This document shows positions 17,901 to 26,826 of a DNA stretch of 64,000 nt, piece by piece (position 1 is the stretch's first letter; each line of letters starts with the position of its first letter). The notes beneath the pieces are model-generated. The model had not been told where the DNA came from and did not search any database. It saw nothing but the letters and a program-made list of their open reading frames with translations. The stretch is from the NCBI RefSeq assembly GCF_900100925.1, contig NZ_FNKO01000001.1:1426001-1490000 (forward strand). Reading direction: 5' to 3'. Made by a program: the position numbers and the translations under genes. This DNA is from Actinopolyspora saharensis. GTDB taxonomy: Bacteria > Actinomycetota > Actinomycetes > Mycobacteriales > Pseudonocardiaceae.

Positions 17901-18557
17901 GTGACCCGCAAGTCGGCTCAGCTCGACGAGCAACTGCACGAGTACCTGGTGCAGCACGGCGCACGTCCGGACGCGCTGCAGCGGGAACTGATCACCGACA
18001 CCGAGCGGTTGTGGCCGAACAGCGCGGAGATGCAGATATCTCCGGAACAGGCCAGCCTGCTCACCCTGCTCGCCAAGGCGATCCACGCGCGCGCAGCGGT
18101 GGAGGTGGGCACGTTCACCGGCTACTCCGCCCTGGCCATGGCTCGTGGCATGGACAAGGGCGGGAAACTGCTGTGCTGCGACATCAGCACCGAGTACACC
18201 GATGTGGCGCGGGACTTCTGGCACCGCGCCGGCATGACCGACCGCATCGAGCTCAGGATCGGCCCCGCGCTGAGCACGCTGCGTGCTCTCGAGGCGGAAC
18301 CGAAGCTCGACCTCGCTTTCATCGACGCCGACAAGACGAGCTACATCGCCTACTGGAACGAGATAGTGCCGCGCACCCGCTCCGGCGGGTTCGTCGTCGT
18401 GGACAACGTGCTGGCGGGCGGCAACGTGCTGGCCACCGAGCGGAACGAGAGCGCGCACGCGATTCACGAGTTCAACAGGTACGTGCTGCGCGATCACCGC
18501 GTGGAACTCACGATGCTTCCGATCAGCGACGGGCTCACCCTGGCGCGCCGACGTTGA
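17901..18557 (+). CDS. O-methyltransferase (family 3, caffeoyl-CoA OMT-like)
   Basis: The 218-residue SAM-dependent enzyme has motif [19 protein letters not shown], an acidic CCDISTEY motif II and the metal/catalytic region [15 protein letters not shown] ... [11 protein letters not shown]. These match bacterial divalent-metal O-methyltransferases of catechol-like substrates. The natural substrate is not evident. It starts at GTG 17901 after a GTGAG site and is divergent from the cytochrome b gene. The next gene follows after 99 bases. Confidence 0.85.
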   Translation: MTRKSAQLDEQLHEYLVQHGARPDALQRELITDTERLWPNSAEMQISPEQASLLTLLAKAIHARAAVEVGTFTGYSALAMARGMDKGGKLLCCDISTEYTDVARDFWHRAGMTDRIELRIGPALSTLRALEAEPKLDLAFIDADKTSYIAYWNEIVPRTRSGGFVVVDNVLAGGNVLATERNESAHAIHEFNRYVLRDHRVELTMLPISDGLTLARRR

Positions 18558-18656
18558 TCGCGGTGGGACGCGGCCCGTGCTCCGCCCACGCGTTTCGATC
18601 AACACCGGTGCGGGTAGCTCGCCACTGCGAGTTCTCGAACGACGAAAGGCGAGTCC

Positions 18657-19055
18657 ATGACCCAGCCGGAGCCCGCTGGCCGCACGATGGCCAGCTTCCA
18701 GGAGCAGGTTCAGCAGCGCACCGGGTTGAACGACGCCACGGAGACCGAGAGGTTGACCCGTGCGACGCTCCGGGCGCTCTCCGAGCGACTGGCCGCGGGC
18801 CAGCTGAACGATCTGGAACCCGCGCTGCCGCCGGAGCTGCGCGAGGAGTTGTACCGGTTCGACGGCCGGGCCGTCTCCTTCGACAGGGACACCTTCCTGG
18901 ACCAGGTCAGCGGGGAGGTGGACACGGTGGACATCGACGAGGTGGAGCGCAGGGTCCGCGCCGTCTTCGAGGTGCTGCTGCAGTGGGCTCCCGGTGAGGA
19001 GATCGAGGACACCATCGCGCAGCTGCCCCCGGATCTCGCGGAGATGTTCCGCTGA
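18657..19055 (+). CDS. DUF2267 domain protein
   Basis: The 132-residue soluble acidic protein has the DUF2267 pattern FQEQVQQRTGLNDATETERL followed by an LPPELREELYRFDGR segment and a repeated-like half ending QLPPDLAEMFR. Function is unknown; members are often stress-induced. An in-frame internal ATG (M11, MASFQEQV) is a possible alternative start. It is convergent with the DeoR regulator gene. Confidence 0.8.
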   Translation: MTQPEPAGRTMASFQEQVQQRTGLNDATETERLTRATLRALSERLAAGQLNDLEPALPPELREELYRFDGRAVSFDRDTFLDQVSGEVDTVDIDEVERRVRAVFEVLLQWAPGEEIEDTIAQLPPDLAEMFR

Positions 19056-19164
19056 CGCCCGAACCCGCTGTCGCGCCGCGGCGGTCCTCGGCAGGAGCCC
19101 GCTCGTGCCGGCCCGGTGAGGACTTCGGCAGGTGGTGTTCCGGAGGCGGAAGCGGGACTTCCGG

Positions 19165-19959
19165 TCACGTCCCGTCCGTGGGGGCGATCGTCACGTCGAT
19201 CACGTCGCCCGCCGCCGCGAGCAGTTCCCGGTCGGCCCCGTCGTCGACGACGAGCCTGTCGTAGTCGCTCAGCGGGGCCATCCGGTGCAGGGCCTTGCGC
19301 GGCATCTTGCTGGAGTCCATCAACAGCACGCTGGTGCCCGCGGCCGAGAGCATGGCCCGCTTCACCTGGACGAGCTCGTGTTCCTGGTGGAAGGTCATGC
19401 TCGCGTTCATCGCCGAAGTGGACACGAAGGCCATGTCCACCGACAGCGCTCCGACCGCTTCGATGCACGGCAGCCCGAGGAAGGAGTCGTGCGTGGCCGA
19501 GTAGTTTCCCCCCAGGCACATCAGGTGCACCTCGGAGAACCCCTTGAGCACCTCGATGGCGGGGAGGTAGTTGGTGGCCACCGTCAGCGGGCCGACTCCC
19601 CCGAGCAGGCCCGCGAGCGTGAGTGCCGTGGTCGAGTCGTCGAGCAGGATGGACGAGCCGGGTTCGACCATCCCGAGCGCGACCTTGGCGATGGCGTCCT
19701 TGAGCTCGCGGTTGGCGCCCATCCGGTACTCGGAACTGCCCTCGAAAACCGTGGAGGGCTGGGCCGAGACCCCTCCGTGGAACTTGCGCAGCAGACCGCG
19801 TCTGGCCAGCTCGTCCAGATCGCGGTGCACCGTCATCAGACTGACGCCGACCAGTTCGGCGAGCTCGGCGGCGCTGGCCGAACTCCTGTCGAGGACGTAA
19901 TCCACGATCTGCTGCTGACGCTGCTCTCTCGAACGCGTCCCCTTGGATGTCCTGCTCAT
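19165..19959 (-). CDS. DeoR/GlpR family transcriptional regulator
   Basis: The 264-residue regulator has an N-terminal winged helix (SREQRQQQIVDYVLDRSSAS ... VSLMTVHRDLDEL) with a basic hinge RRGLLRKFHGG, followed by a DeoRC sugar-phosphate sensor domain from about 80 with the GSSILLDDSTTALTLAGLL segment. Family members usually repress sugar or polyol catabolic genes. No sugar catabolic operon is adjacent, so the target is unknown. It is divergent from the ferredoxin gene across 231 bases. Confidence 0.87.
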   Translation of the reverse strand: MSRTSKGTRSREQRQQQIVDYVLDRSSASAAELAELVGVSLMTVHRDLDELARRGLLRKFHGGVSAQPSTVFEGSSEYRMGANRELKDAIAKVALGMVEPGSSILLDDSTTALTLAGLLGGVGPLTVATNYLPAIEVLKGFSEVHLMCLGGNYSATHDSFLGLPCIEAVGALSVDMAFVSTSAMNASMTFHQEHELVQVKRAMLSAAGTSVLLMDSSKMPRKALHRMAPLSDYDRLVVDDGADRELLAAAGDVIDVTIAPTDGT

Positions 19960-20190
19960 TCCCCACGCCTACGCATTGGCCGTTCCGGCGCTCCCGGCGA
20001 CCGCGGCACGTGTCGGACCCCGCCGAGAGGTGGTCCCGCCGACCGCCGACACGGCTGCCGAGAACCCGACCGAGCCAATCTACCAACCCTGCGGAGGAAA
20101 TTTCGCAATCGATCCGCGTCCGCACGTGTCGCGTCGCCACCTCGTGGGTATCCCGATGCAAAATTCTCCCCCGTAGCTGGAACGGTTGCC

Positions 20191-20514
20191 TTGACTTACG
20201 TGATCACTCAGCCCTGCGTGGATGTGCTGGACAAGTCCTGCATCGACGAGTGCCCGGTGGACTGCATATACGAGGGCGACCGCATGCTCTACATCCACCC
20301 CGACGAATGCATCGACTGCGCCGCCTGCGAACCGGTGTGCCCGGTGGAGGCCATCTACTACGAGGACGACGTCCCCGAGGAGTGGGCCACGTACACCACG
20401 GCCAACGCGGAGTTCTTCAGCGCCACGGGCCTGGGCTCTCCCGGCGGGGCGGCCAGAGTCGGGAAGACGGGCACGGACGTGGCTCCGGTCTCCGAACTGC
20501 CCCCGCAGGCCTGA
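20191..20514 (+). CDS. fdxA: Seven-iron ferredoxin ([3Fe-4S][4Fe-4S])
   Basis: The 107-residue ferredoxin has cysteines at 9, 17, 21, 25, 40, 43, 46 and 50. The first cluster region is PCVDVLDKSCIDECPVDCIY and the second is HPDECIDCAACEPVCPVEAI. It is the classic actinobacterial FdxA that passes electrons to oxidoreductases and P450s. The start is assigned to TTG 20191, since family members begin with TYVI at this point. The acidic C-terminal tail of about 40 residues is normal for the family. Confidence 0.9.
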   Translation: MTYVITQPCVDVLDKSCIDECPVDCIYEGDRMLYIHPDECIDCAACEPVCPVEAIYYEDDVPEEWATYTTANAEFFSATGLGSPGGAARVGKTGTDVAPVSELPPQA

Positions 20515-20590
20515 TCCGGCCCCGCTCCGGGAGCCGACGACCTGACAAGGAGGCGACACACAGCAACAGTGCGATCGCCAAACGCACACG

Positions 20591-20606
20591 GGAACGGTAC
20601 CGTTCC
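20591..20606. promoter_or_regulatory. Perfect 16-bp palindrome upstream of the glycosyltransferase-acyltransferase gene
   Basis: GGAACGGTACCGTTCC is fully self-complementary and lies about 85 bases before the preferred start of the next gene. It resembles a dimeric repressor operator. A strong AAGGAGG also occurs at 20548-20554 with no start codon at a normal distance. Confidence 0.5.
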
Positions 20607-20691
20607 GCGGAGACGAACGGTGCACACACCGGTACTCACGCGCCGGAACCACCGCCGTCGAGTACCGCGATCGGTGGAAGGACATTGGCCG

Positions 20692-23187
20692 GTGACCCCG
20701 TATGATCCGCCCGACCGGAAACCGGAACGCGTGCTGTTGCTCAGCGCCGACATCGGTGAGGGGCACAACGCGACCGCCCACGCCACCGAGGAAGCGCTGC
20801 AACGCCTGTGGCCGGGGTGCGAAACGCTCCGGCTGGACACCCTGAAGGTGATGGGGCCCGGGGTGGGACCGCTGTTCAGGTGGATCTACGTGCGCAACGT
20901 CGAGTCCACCCCGTGGTTGTACGACCTGTTCTACAACGCGCTGTGGCGTCAGCGTTGGTTCGCCGACGCGTCCCGCGGGTTCGTGGGGGCTTGGGTCGGC
21001 CCGCTGCTGCGGCGGCGGATCCGGGACCACTCCCCCGACGTGGTGGTCTCCACCTATCCGATGGCCACGGCCGGGCTGAACCGTCTTCGCCGCCGCGGGG
21101 AACTGACCGATGTTCCGGTCTCGGCGATCGTCTCGGACTTCTGTCCCCATCCCTTCTGGGTCTACCCCGAGGTCGACCTGCACTACGTCATGAGCCGGGC
21201 CAGCCTGAGGGAGCTGCACCGGGCCCAGCCCGACGCGGCCGGAGCCGTGTGCGTGCCTCCGGTCAGCGAGCAGTTCCGCCCGGTCGACAAGGACAGCGCC
21301 CGGCGCTCCGCCGGTGTTCCGGTGGAGGGGTTCCAGCTGCTGATCGCCTGCGGCTCGCTGGCGTTCGGTGCCGTGGAACGCGCCGTCGACACGGCACTGG
21401 CCGAGCCGGGGGTCGACCACGTCGTGGTGGCCTGCGGCCGCAACGAACAACTCCGCCTGCGGTTGCTCGAACGCCCCGACCCGGCCGGGAAGCTGCTCCC
21501 GCTCGGCTGGCGCGACGACATGCCCGAGCTCACGGCCGCGGCCGACGTGGTGCTGTCCAACGCGGGCGGCGCCACCGCGCTCGAGGCGATGGCCTGCGGC
21601 CGCACCGTGCTCATGTTCGAACCGATCGCCGGGCACGGGCGGGCGAACGCGGAGCTCATGGCCCGGGCGGGCCTGGCCGAGCTCTGCCACGACACGGGTG
21701 AACTGGCGAAAACGCTGCACGAGTTGTCCACGGACGGGCAGCGGCTCGAGAGTCGTGAGCGCGAAGTGCTGGAGCACGCCACTTCCGGGGAGTTCACCGA
21801 GCAGGTGAGCCGTCTCGCGCGGCTTCCCCTGCACCGGGGAGGACGCGGGCTGCGCGCGCAGGACCGGTTCTTCGTGCACGCCGCCGAGTCGGCCGTTCCC
21901 CAGCAGACGGGAGCGATCCTGCGCCTGGACGAGATCCCGGAGGGCAGAACCGCGCAGGACTGGGCGCAGCACCTCGCCGGGCTGATCGAGCAACGCGCCC
22001 GGCAGCTCCCCCTGCTGCGCAACGTGCTCGTTCAACGGCCGCTGCGGGCTCCGAGCTGGTACACCGCAGCCCGGATCGATCCTCGGTGGCATCTCGAGCA
22101 CCGGGAGGTCGACGAGCACGCATCCCCCGGAGCGATCCGGGATTTCTTCGCCTCCGCGGTGCGCACCGACCGCCCGCCCTGGCAGCTCATGGTGCTGCGC
22201 ACTCCGGAGAGAACGCTGATCCTGGCCAAACTCCACCACGCGCTCGGCGACGGCATAGCCGTGACCAGCACCCTCGTCCGGCTGCTGCGCGACGACGGGG
22301 ACCAGCTCGACCAGCACGCCGCGACCGCGCGGCAAGCGGGCAGCTCCGCGGCCGGATCGAGTCCGTCCAGCATCGTGCGCTCCCGGCTCCGACAGGTCCG
22401 CACCGCGGCACGCGGCTTCGTCAGCCTGGCCACGGCGGGCTCCGCCCCGACCTCTCCCCTGAACGGCCCGAGCGCACCGGGGCGTTCCTTCGACTCGGTC
22501 GAGCTCCCGATGCGGGAGGTGCGGAACACGGCCAGGACGCACGGCGTTCCGCGCAGCGTCCTGCTGATCGGCCTGGTCGCCGAGGCGCTGCACAGGGTGC
22601 TCGACGAGCACGAGGGCACCACCAGCGGACAGCGAATGCGGGTGATGGTGCCGCGCACCACGCGTACCTCGCGGGCGAACGCGAGCGCCGAGGTTTTCGG
22701 CAATCACACCGCCGCGGTCTCGGTGGACCTCCCCGTCGGCCCGATGAGCCCCGCGGAACGGCTCGAGCGGGTGACACGGGCGTTGGAGGACAGCCAGCGC
22801 AGCGGACAACCCCTCGCGGCCGGGATCGTCATGTCGGCTCTCGGGCTGCTGCCGACCCCGCTGCACCGGGTGATCGTCCGCACCATCTACCAGCGGCGGT
22901 TCTTCAACGCGATCGTCTCCGCGATGCCGGGCTCGCCCCGGCCACCCCGGGTGTGGGGGGCGCTAGTGGCCGGGGTGATCCCGGTCCTGCCGCTGGCCTC
23001 GGGAGTGGGGACCGCGGTGGGGATGATCAGCTGGGGGGAGACGGTCGGCGTCGGGGTCACGGTGGACGCGCGCAGCGGTCGCCACGCCGAACGGCTGGGG
23101 CAACGAACCCGCGAGATCCTGGAGGAGCTGGCGAGCTCGCCCGCCGAGCCGGAGATCTCGCGCGCTGCCCCGAGAGGACGAGGTTGA
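20692..23187 (+). CDS. Fusion of MGDG-synthase-like glycosyltransferase and wax ester/diacylglycerol acyltransferase
   Basis: The 831-residue two-domain protein begins with an MGDG_synth/GT28-type glycosyltransferase at about 10-380, including LLSADIGEGHNATAHATEEA and the donor-binding VLSNAGGATALEAMACGR. The WS/DGAT domain follows from about 400, with catalytic HHALGDG at H515-G521 and a C-terminal WS_DGAT_C half (NHTAAVSVDLPVGPMSPAER). It probably glycosylates a diacylglycerol-like acceptor and also acylates, making an acylated glycolipid, or controls flux between glycolipid and storage lipid (inference). GTG 20692 is chosen for its AAGGAC site; the frame is open to GTG 20569. Transporter and dehydrogenase genes follow with overlaps. 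Confidence 0.82.
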   Translation: MTPYDPPDRKPERVLLLSADIGEGHNATAHATEEALQRLWPGCETLRLDTLKVMGPGVGPLFRWIYVRNVESTPWLYDLFYNALWRQRWFADASRGFVGAWVGPLLRRRIRDHSPDVVVSTYPMATAGLNRLRRRGELTDVPVSAIVSDFCPHPFWVYPEVDLHYVMSRASLRELHRAQPDAAGAVCVPPVSEQFRPVDKDSARRSAGVPVEGFQLLIACGSLAFGAVERAVDTALAEPGVDHVVVACGRNEQLRLRLLERPDPAGKLLPLGWRDDMPELTAAADVVLSNAGGATALEAMACGRTVLMFEPIAGHGRANAELMARAGLAELCHDTGELAKTLHELSTDGQRLESREREVLEHATSGEFTEQVSRLARLPLHRGGRGLRAQDRFFVHAAESAVPQQTGAILRLDEIPEGRTAQDWAQHLAGLIEQRARQLPLLRNVLVQRPLRAPSWYTAARIDPRWHLEHREVDEHASPGAIRDFFASAVRTDRPPWQLMVLRTPERTLILAKLHHALGDGIAVTSTLVRLLRDDGDQLDQHAATARQAGSSAAGSSPSSIVRSRLRQVRTAARGFVSLATAGSAPTSPLNGPSAPGRSFDSVELPMREVRNTARTHGVPRSVLLIGLVAEALHRVLDEHEGTTSGQRMRVMVPRTTRTSRANASAEVFGNHTAAVSVDLPVGPMSPAERLERVTRALEDSQRSGQPLAAGIVMSALGLLPTPLHRVIVRTIYQRRFFNAIVSAMPGSPRPPRVWGALVAGVIPVLPLASGVGTAVGMISWGETVGVGVTVDARSGRHAERLGQRTREILEELASSPAEPEISRAAPRGRG

Positions 23188-24107
23188 GCGCGGCCGGGGC
23201 CTGGTTCACGGTGGCCGTGCCTGCCGCGCTGGTCGGCGCGGCCAGTTTCGGCATGGCGAGCGCGGTGCAGCAGCGCGCCACCAAGCAGGTCCCCGACATC
23301 CGCACGCTCAACCCCCGGCTGCTGTTCGAGCTCGTGCGCAAGCCCGTCTGGCTGGCCAGCGTCGGCACGGTCATCGTGGGGCTGTCGCTGCAGGTGGTGG
23401 CGCTGGCCTACGGTCCGCTGATGCTGGTGCAGCCGCTGCTGGTCACCAGTGTGCTGTTCGCGGCGGTGCACGCCGCCTGGCTGGCCCACAGGCGGCTGGA
23501 CCGGCTCATCGTGCTGGGGGCGCTCTGCTGCATGGGCGGACTGTCCGCCTTCCTGCTGCTGGCCCGTCCCAAGGGCGGTACCGAGACGATCGGTCCGCAG
23601 GCCGTTCCGCTGGCGCTGCTGCTGGGGGCGCTCACGGTCGCCTGCCTGCTTGCCGCCTCCCGCTTTCCCGGTGAGATCCGTGTGATCGCTCTGGCACTGG
23701 CCACCGGGGTGCTGTACGGCGTGACCGCGGCACTGATGAAGATCGTGGCCGACCAGTTCCGCACGGGCGGCATCGCGGCACCGTTCCAGCACTGGGTGCT
23801 GTACGCGGTGTGCGTGATCGGCCCCTGCGGTTTCCTGCTGAGTCAGAACGCCTTCCAGCAGGGCAAGTTGATCTCGCCTGCGCTGGCCGTGATCACCACC
23901 GTCGATCCGCTCGTCGGTGTGGCCATCGGCATCAACTGGTTCGGGGAGAGCGTCAACTCCACACCGGCCGTGCTCGGAGGGGAGGCCGTGGCCGCGCTCG
24001 CCATAGTCGGGGGCATAGTGCTGCTGACCCATCGCGGGGAGACTCTGCGTCGGGTGCTGGAGCAGGCCGACCCCGCCGAGAACGAGGACGACCAAGCATG
24101 GGGGTGA
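23184..24107 (+). CDS. DMT-family multi-helix transporter
   Basis: The 307-residue protein has about nine to ten hydrophobic helices arranged as two related halves, typical of drug/metabolite transporters. The start TTG 23184 overlaps the upstream stop (TTGA) and has AGAGGACGAGG before it, so it is coupled to the fusion enzyme. The substrate is unknown; a lipid precursor or headgroup is plausible from context only. Its acidic C-terminus overlaps the following dehydrogenase gene by ten bases. Confidence 0.75.
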   Translation: MSAAGAWFTVAVPAALVGAASFGMASAVQQRATKQVPDIRTLNPRLLFELVRKPVWLASVGTVIVGLSLQVVALAYGPLMLVQPLLVTSVLFAAVHAAWLAHRRLDRLIVLGALCCMGGLSAFLLLARPKGGTETIGPQAVPLALLLGALTVACLLAASRFPGEIRVIALALATGVLYGVTAALMKIVADQFRTGGIAAPFQHWVLYAVCVIGPCGFLLSQNAFQQGKLISPALAVITTVDPLVGVAIGINWFGESVNSTPAVLGGEAVAALAIVGGIVLLTHRGETLRRVLEQADPAENEDDQAWG

Positions 24108-24865
24108 GACCGGTGGGAACCGAACTGCGGGGACGGACGGTGCTGCTGACCGGCGGCTCCTCCGGCATCGGAGCGGCCACCGCCGAAGTGCTGGCACGAC
24201 GTGGCTGCGACCTGCTCGTCACGGGACGCGACGAGCAGGCGCTGAATCGGGTGGCCGAAAGGACCGGGGCGCGGGCGCTGGTCGCCGATCTCTGTTCCCC
24301 CGAGGAGCTGCGGCGGGTCGCCGAGCGGGCCTCCCACGCGGAGGTGCTGATCAACAACGCCGGCATCGGCTGGTCCGGGCAGCTGGAGGAGATGCCGGCC
24401 TCGGAAGTCCACCGGCTGCTGACGGTGAACCTGGCCGCTCCCGTGGAGCTGACCAGGATGCTGCTGCCCGCCATGCGCGCCCGTGGCCGGGGGCACGTGG
24501 TCCTCATGTCCTCGATCGCCGCTGTCGGGGTCGGTGGTGAAGCGGTCTACTCGGCGAGCAAGGCCGCGCTGCGAGCCTTCGCCGCCAGCCTGCGCTACGA
24601 GCTCTCCGGGGACGGTCTCGCGGTGACCACCGTGCTGCCGGGCGCGGTGCGCACCCCCTTCTTCCAGCGTCGCGGTCTCGCCTACGAGCGGAGCTTTCCC
24701 CGGATGCTGTCCGCGGAGACGGCGGCCGAGCGGTTGGTGCGGGCCGTCGAACGCGGCCGCGAGGAGAGCTTCCTGCCCGGGTGGCTGGACCTCGCCGCAC
24801 GGTTCCAGGGGGCGCTGCCCGGGACCTTCCACCACCTGGGGCGCAGGTTCGGGCAGGTCCGCTGA
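24098..24865 (+). CDS. Short-chain dehydrogenase/reductase
   Basis: The 255-residue SDR has TGGSSGIG at 18-25, NNAG at 86-89 and the triad S139, Y151, K155 (YSASKAALRAF). The hydrophobic C-terminal third, including FQRRGLAYERSFPRM and a Leu-rich tail, resembles membrane-associated acyl/keto-lipid reductases. It overlaps the transporter gene by ten bases, completing a three-gene operon. A role in reducing a fatty or keto-lipid intermediate would fit the acyltransferase fusion (inference). Confidence 0.8.
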   Translation: MGVRPVGTELRGRTVLLTGGSSGIGAATAEVLARRGCDLLVTGRDEQALNRVAERTGARALVADLCSPEELRRVAERASHAEVLINNAGIGWSGQLEEMPASEVHRLLTVNLAAPVELTRMLLPAMRARGRGHVVLMSSIAAVGVGGEAVYSASKAALRAFAASLRYELSGDGLAVTTVLPGAVRTPFFQRRGLAYERSFPRMLSAETAAERLVRAVERGREESFLPGWLDLAARFQGALPGTFHHLGRRFGQVR

Positions 24866-24890
24866 CCCCGGGCTCGCGGAACCGGGCCGG

Positions 24891-24941
24891 CGCGGCCGCG
24901 TCCGGGGACCGTTTTCGCGAGCTTGCCCGGACACGGCCGCG
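24891..24941. terminator. Bidirectional terminator hairpin
   Basis: CGCGGCCGCGTCCGGG (24891-24906) pairs with CCCGGACACGGCCGCG (24926-24941), 15 of 16 positions matching. It sits between convergent SDR and VC0807 genes. Confidence 0.6.
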
Positions 24942-24947
24942 ATCCGC

Positions 24948-25649
24948 TCAGCGAGCTCCTGGCGGGAACGGCAGCCGGCGCAGCAGCCCGGTCGGCAGCA
25001 GGCTCCCGCCGTCGCCGATCCGCAGCCGGATGCCGTGGCCGCGCAGCTCCCTGCGGAACCACAGCAGCGACACCACGGCGGCGAGCGCGACCAGACCGTA
25101 GGAACCGGCGGTGCTCACCAGCAGGAACTCCCCGATGGTGCGCTGGGCGAGCATCCACAGCGCCCCCACGCCGTTGGCGGTGAACACCGCCGCCCACAGC
25201 AGCGAGACCCGTTTGAAGAACCGCTGCAGGGCCACGTGCCCGACCAGGTGGGGTGGGAAGACGCAGAAGTCGTCCGCGAGCCGTGCGATGAAGGTCCGCT
25301 CGAAGGGCACCGTCACCAGCAGGGCGGCAGCTATGAGGAAGTTCTGCAGGCTCGGTTGGAGGAAGTAGAGGAAGGCGCTCTGCGCGACCACCCCGACCAC
25401 CGTCCGAACGACCAGCAGCGAGGTCGTCAGCAACAGGACTGCGGGAATCCGCGCCCGCAGCACCAGACGACAGGTCACCGCGGCGAGCGTCCAGCCGAGG
25501 GCGGCCAGCAGGCCGCCCGTCAGGTCGGTCAGGTTCAGCAGCAGGTAGAACAACCCGAGCGGCACGAGCGTGGTCTCGAGGAGTTTCTTGCCCGCGTGCA
25601 CCAAGTGGGTCCGAAGCCCGCTCAGCTGGACGGTGGTCGATATATGCAT
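24948..25649 (-). CDS. VC0807-type integral membrane protein
   Basis: The 233-residue protein has five to six hydrophobic helices and the segments RLADDFCVFPPHLV and LQRFFKRVSLLWAAVFTANG, which match the VC0807 family of unknown function. The ATG at 25649 has GTGAGGTG just upstream; a GTG at 25667 gives a longer form. It lies 175 bases downstream of hpnH on the same strand, so it may belong to the hopanoid transcript or have its own promoter. Confidence 0.7.
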   Translation of the reverse strand: MHISTTVQLSGLRTHLVHAGKKLLETTLVPLGLFYLLLNLTDLTGGLLAALGWTLAAVTCRLVLRARIPAVLLLTTSLLVVRTVVGVVAQSAFLYFLQPSLQNFLIAAALLVTVPFERTFIARLADDFCVFPPHLVGHVALQRFFKRVSLLWAAVFTANGVGALWMLAQRTIGEFLLVSTAGSYGLVALAAVVSLLWFRRELRGHGIRLRIGDGGSLLPTGLLRRLPFPPGAR

Positions 25650-25824
25650 GCGCACCTCACGCGGCACGTGCGGGAGGGTCGGTCCCGCACTCGTGCCGTG
25701 GACGGTTTCATCGCGCTACAGCCGTGCGACGAGTGCCCCGGCGGAAACTCGCCGGGAATTTCACTGTATCCCGCCGGCACGCTACCGAACCGTCGCGCGT
25801 GAGTACAGCCACAACGGGCGAGGA

Positions 25825-26826
25825 TCATCCGCGCACGGCGCGCAGGGACTCGCGCAACGAGCTCATCGTCGCCATGACGGCGGTGGGTTCGTATCCGCAG
25901 TGGGCCATGCAGTTCGCGCACCGAGAGTCCCGTCCCCTGCCGTAGGACTCCCAGTCGGTCTCCTCCAGCAGCTCGCGGTAGGACTGCGCGTAACCGTCGG
26001 CCATGAGGTAGCAGGGGCGCTGCCAGCCGTACAGCGAGTAGGAGGGAATGGCCCAGGCTGTGCAGGCGAAGTCCTTCTTGCCCTCCAGGAAGTCCAGGAA
26101 CAGCGGCGAGTGGTTGAGCCGCCACTTCTTGCGCTTGCCGTCCGCGAAGGCCTTCTTGAACAGCTCCCGCGTCTCCTCGACCCCGAGGAAGTGCTCCTGG
26201 TCGGGGGCCTTGTCGTAGGCGTAGGCGGGGGAGAGCATCATCTGGTCGACCTGCAGCTCGTCGTTGAGGTAGTCCAGCACGTCCACGACCGTCTTCGGGG
26301 TGTCGGTGCTGAAGAAGGTGCTGTTGGTCGTGATGCGGAAACCGCGCTGCTGCGCGTCCTTGATGTTGTCCACGGCCTGGGCGAACACGCCCTGCTGGTT
26401 CACCGAGGCGTCGTGGCGCTCCTCGAGGCCGTCGATGTGCACGGCCCAGGAGAAGTAGGGGGAGGGTTTGATCTTGTCGATCTTGCGCGGCATCAGCAGG
26501 GCGTTGGTGCACAGGTAGACGAACTTCTTCCGCTTGACCAGTTCGTCCACGAGCACTTCGATCTCGGGGTGCATCAACGGCTCACCGCCCGCGATGGAGA
26601 CCACGGGGGCCCCGCACTCCTCGACGGCGGAAAGGGCCTGGTCCACCGGCATGCGCTGCTTGAGCACGTTGGCGGGGTGCTGGATCTTTCCGCAACCGGC
26701 GCAGGCGAGGTTGCACGCGAACAGCGGCTCCAGTTCGAGAGTCAAAGCGTATTTCTTGCGCCTCAGAATCTTCTGTTTGGCCAAATAAGCGCCGACCCTG
26801 ATGGCTTGGCGGGGTGGAATACTCAT
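25825..26826 (-). CDS. hpnH: Adenosyl-hopene transferase (radical SAM)
   Basis: The 333-residue radical-SAM enzyme has the cluster motif CNLACAGC at C38, C42, C45 and the HpnH-typical C-terminal SRCANCMAHCGYEPTAV cysteine set. It adds an adenosyl group to hopene, the first step of extended (C35) hopanoid synthesis. It begins one base into the hpnG stop (TGATG) with AGAGG upstream. With hpnG it shows that the organism makes side-chain-extended hopanoids, not only diploptene. Confidence 0.92.
   Translation of the reverse strand: MSIPPRQAIRVGAYLAKQKILRRKKYALTLELEPLFACNLACAGCGKIQHPANVLKQRMPVDQALSAVEECGAPVVSIAGGEPLMHPEIEVLVDELVKRKKFVYLCTNALLMPRKIDKIKPSPYFSWAVHIDGLEERHDASVNQQGVFAQAVDNIKDAQQRGFRITTNSTFFSTDTPKTVVDVLDYLNDELQVDQMMLSPAYAYDKAPDQEHFLGVEETRELFKKAFADGKRKKWRLNHSPLFLDFLEGKKDFACTAWAIPSYSLYGWQRPCYLMADGYAQSYRELLEETDWESYGRGRDSRCANCMAHCGYEPTAVMATMSSLRESLRAVRG

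Noticed and set aside
20080..22866. 928-residue frame antisense to the ferredoxin and fusion enzyme genes
   Set aside because: It is a shadow produced by G+C-rich third positions; no domain is seen, and the plus strand encodes two recognisable enzymes.
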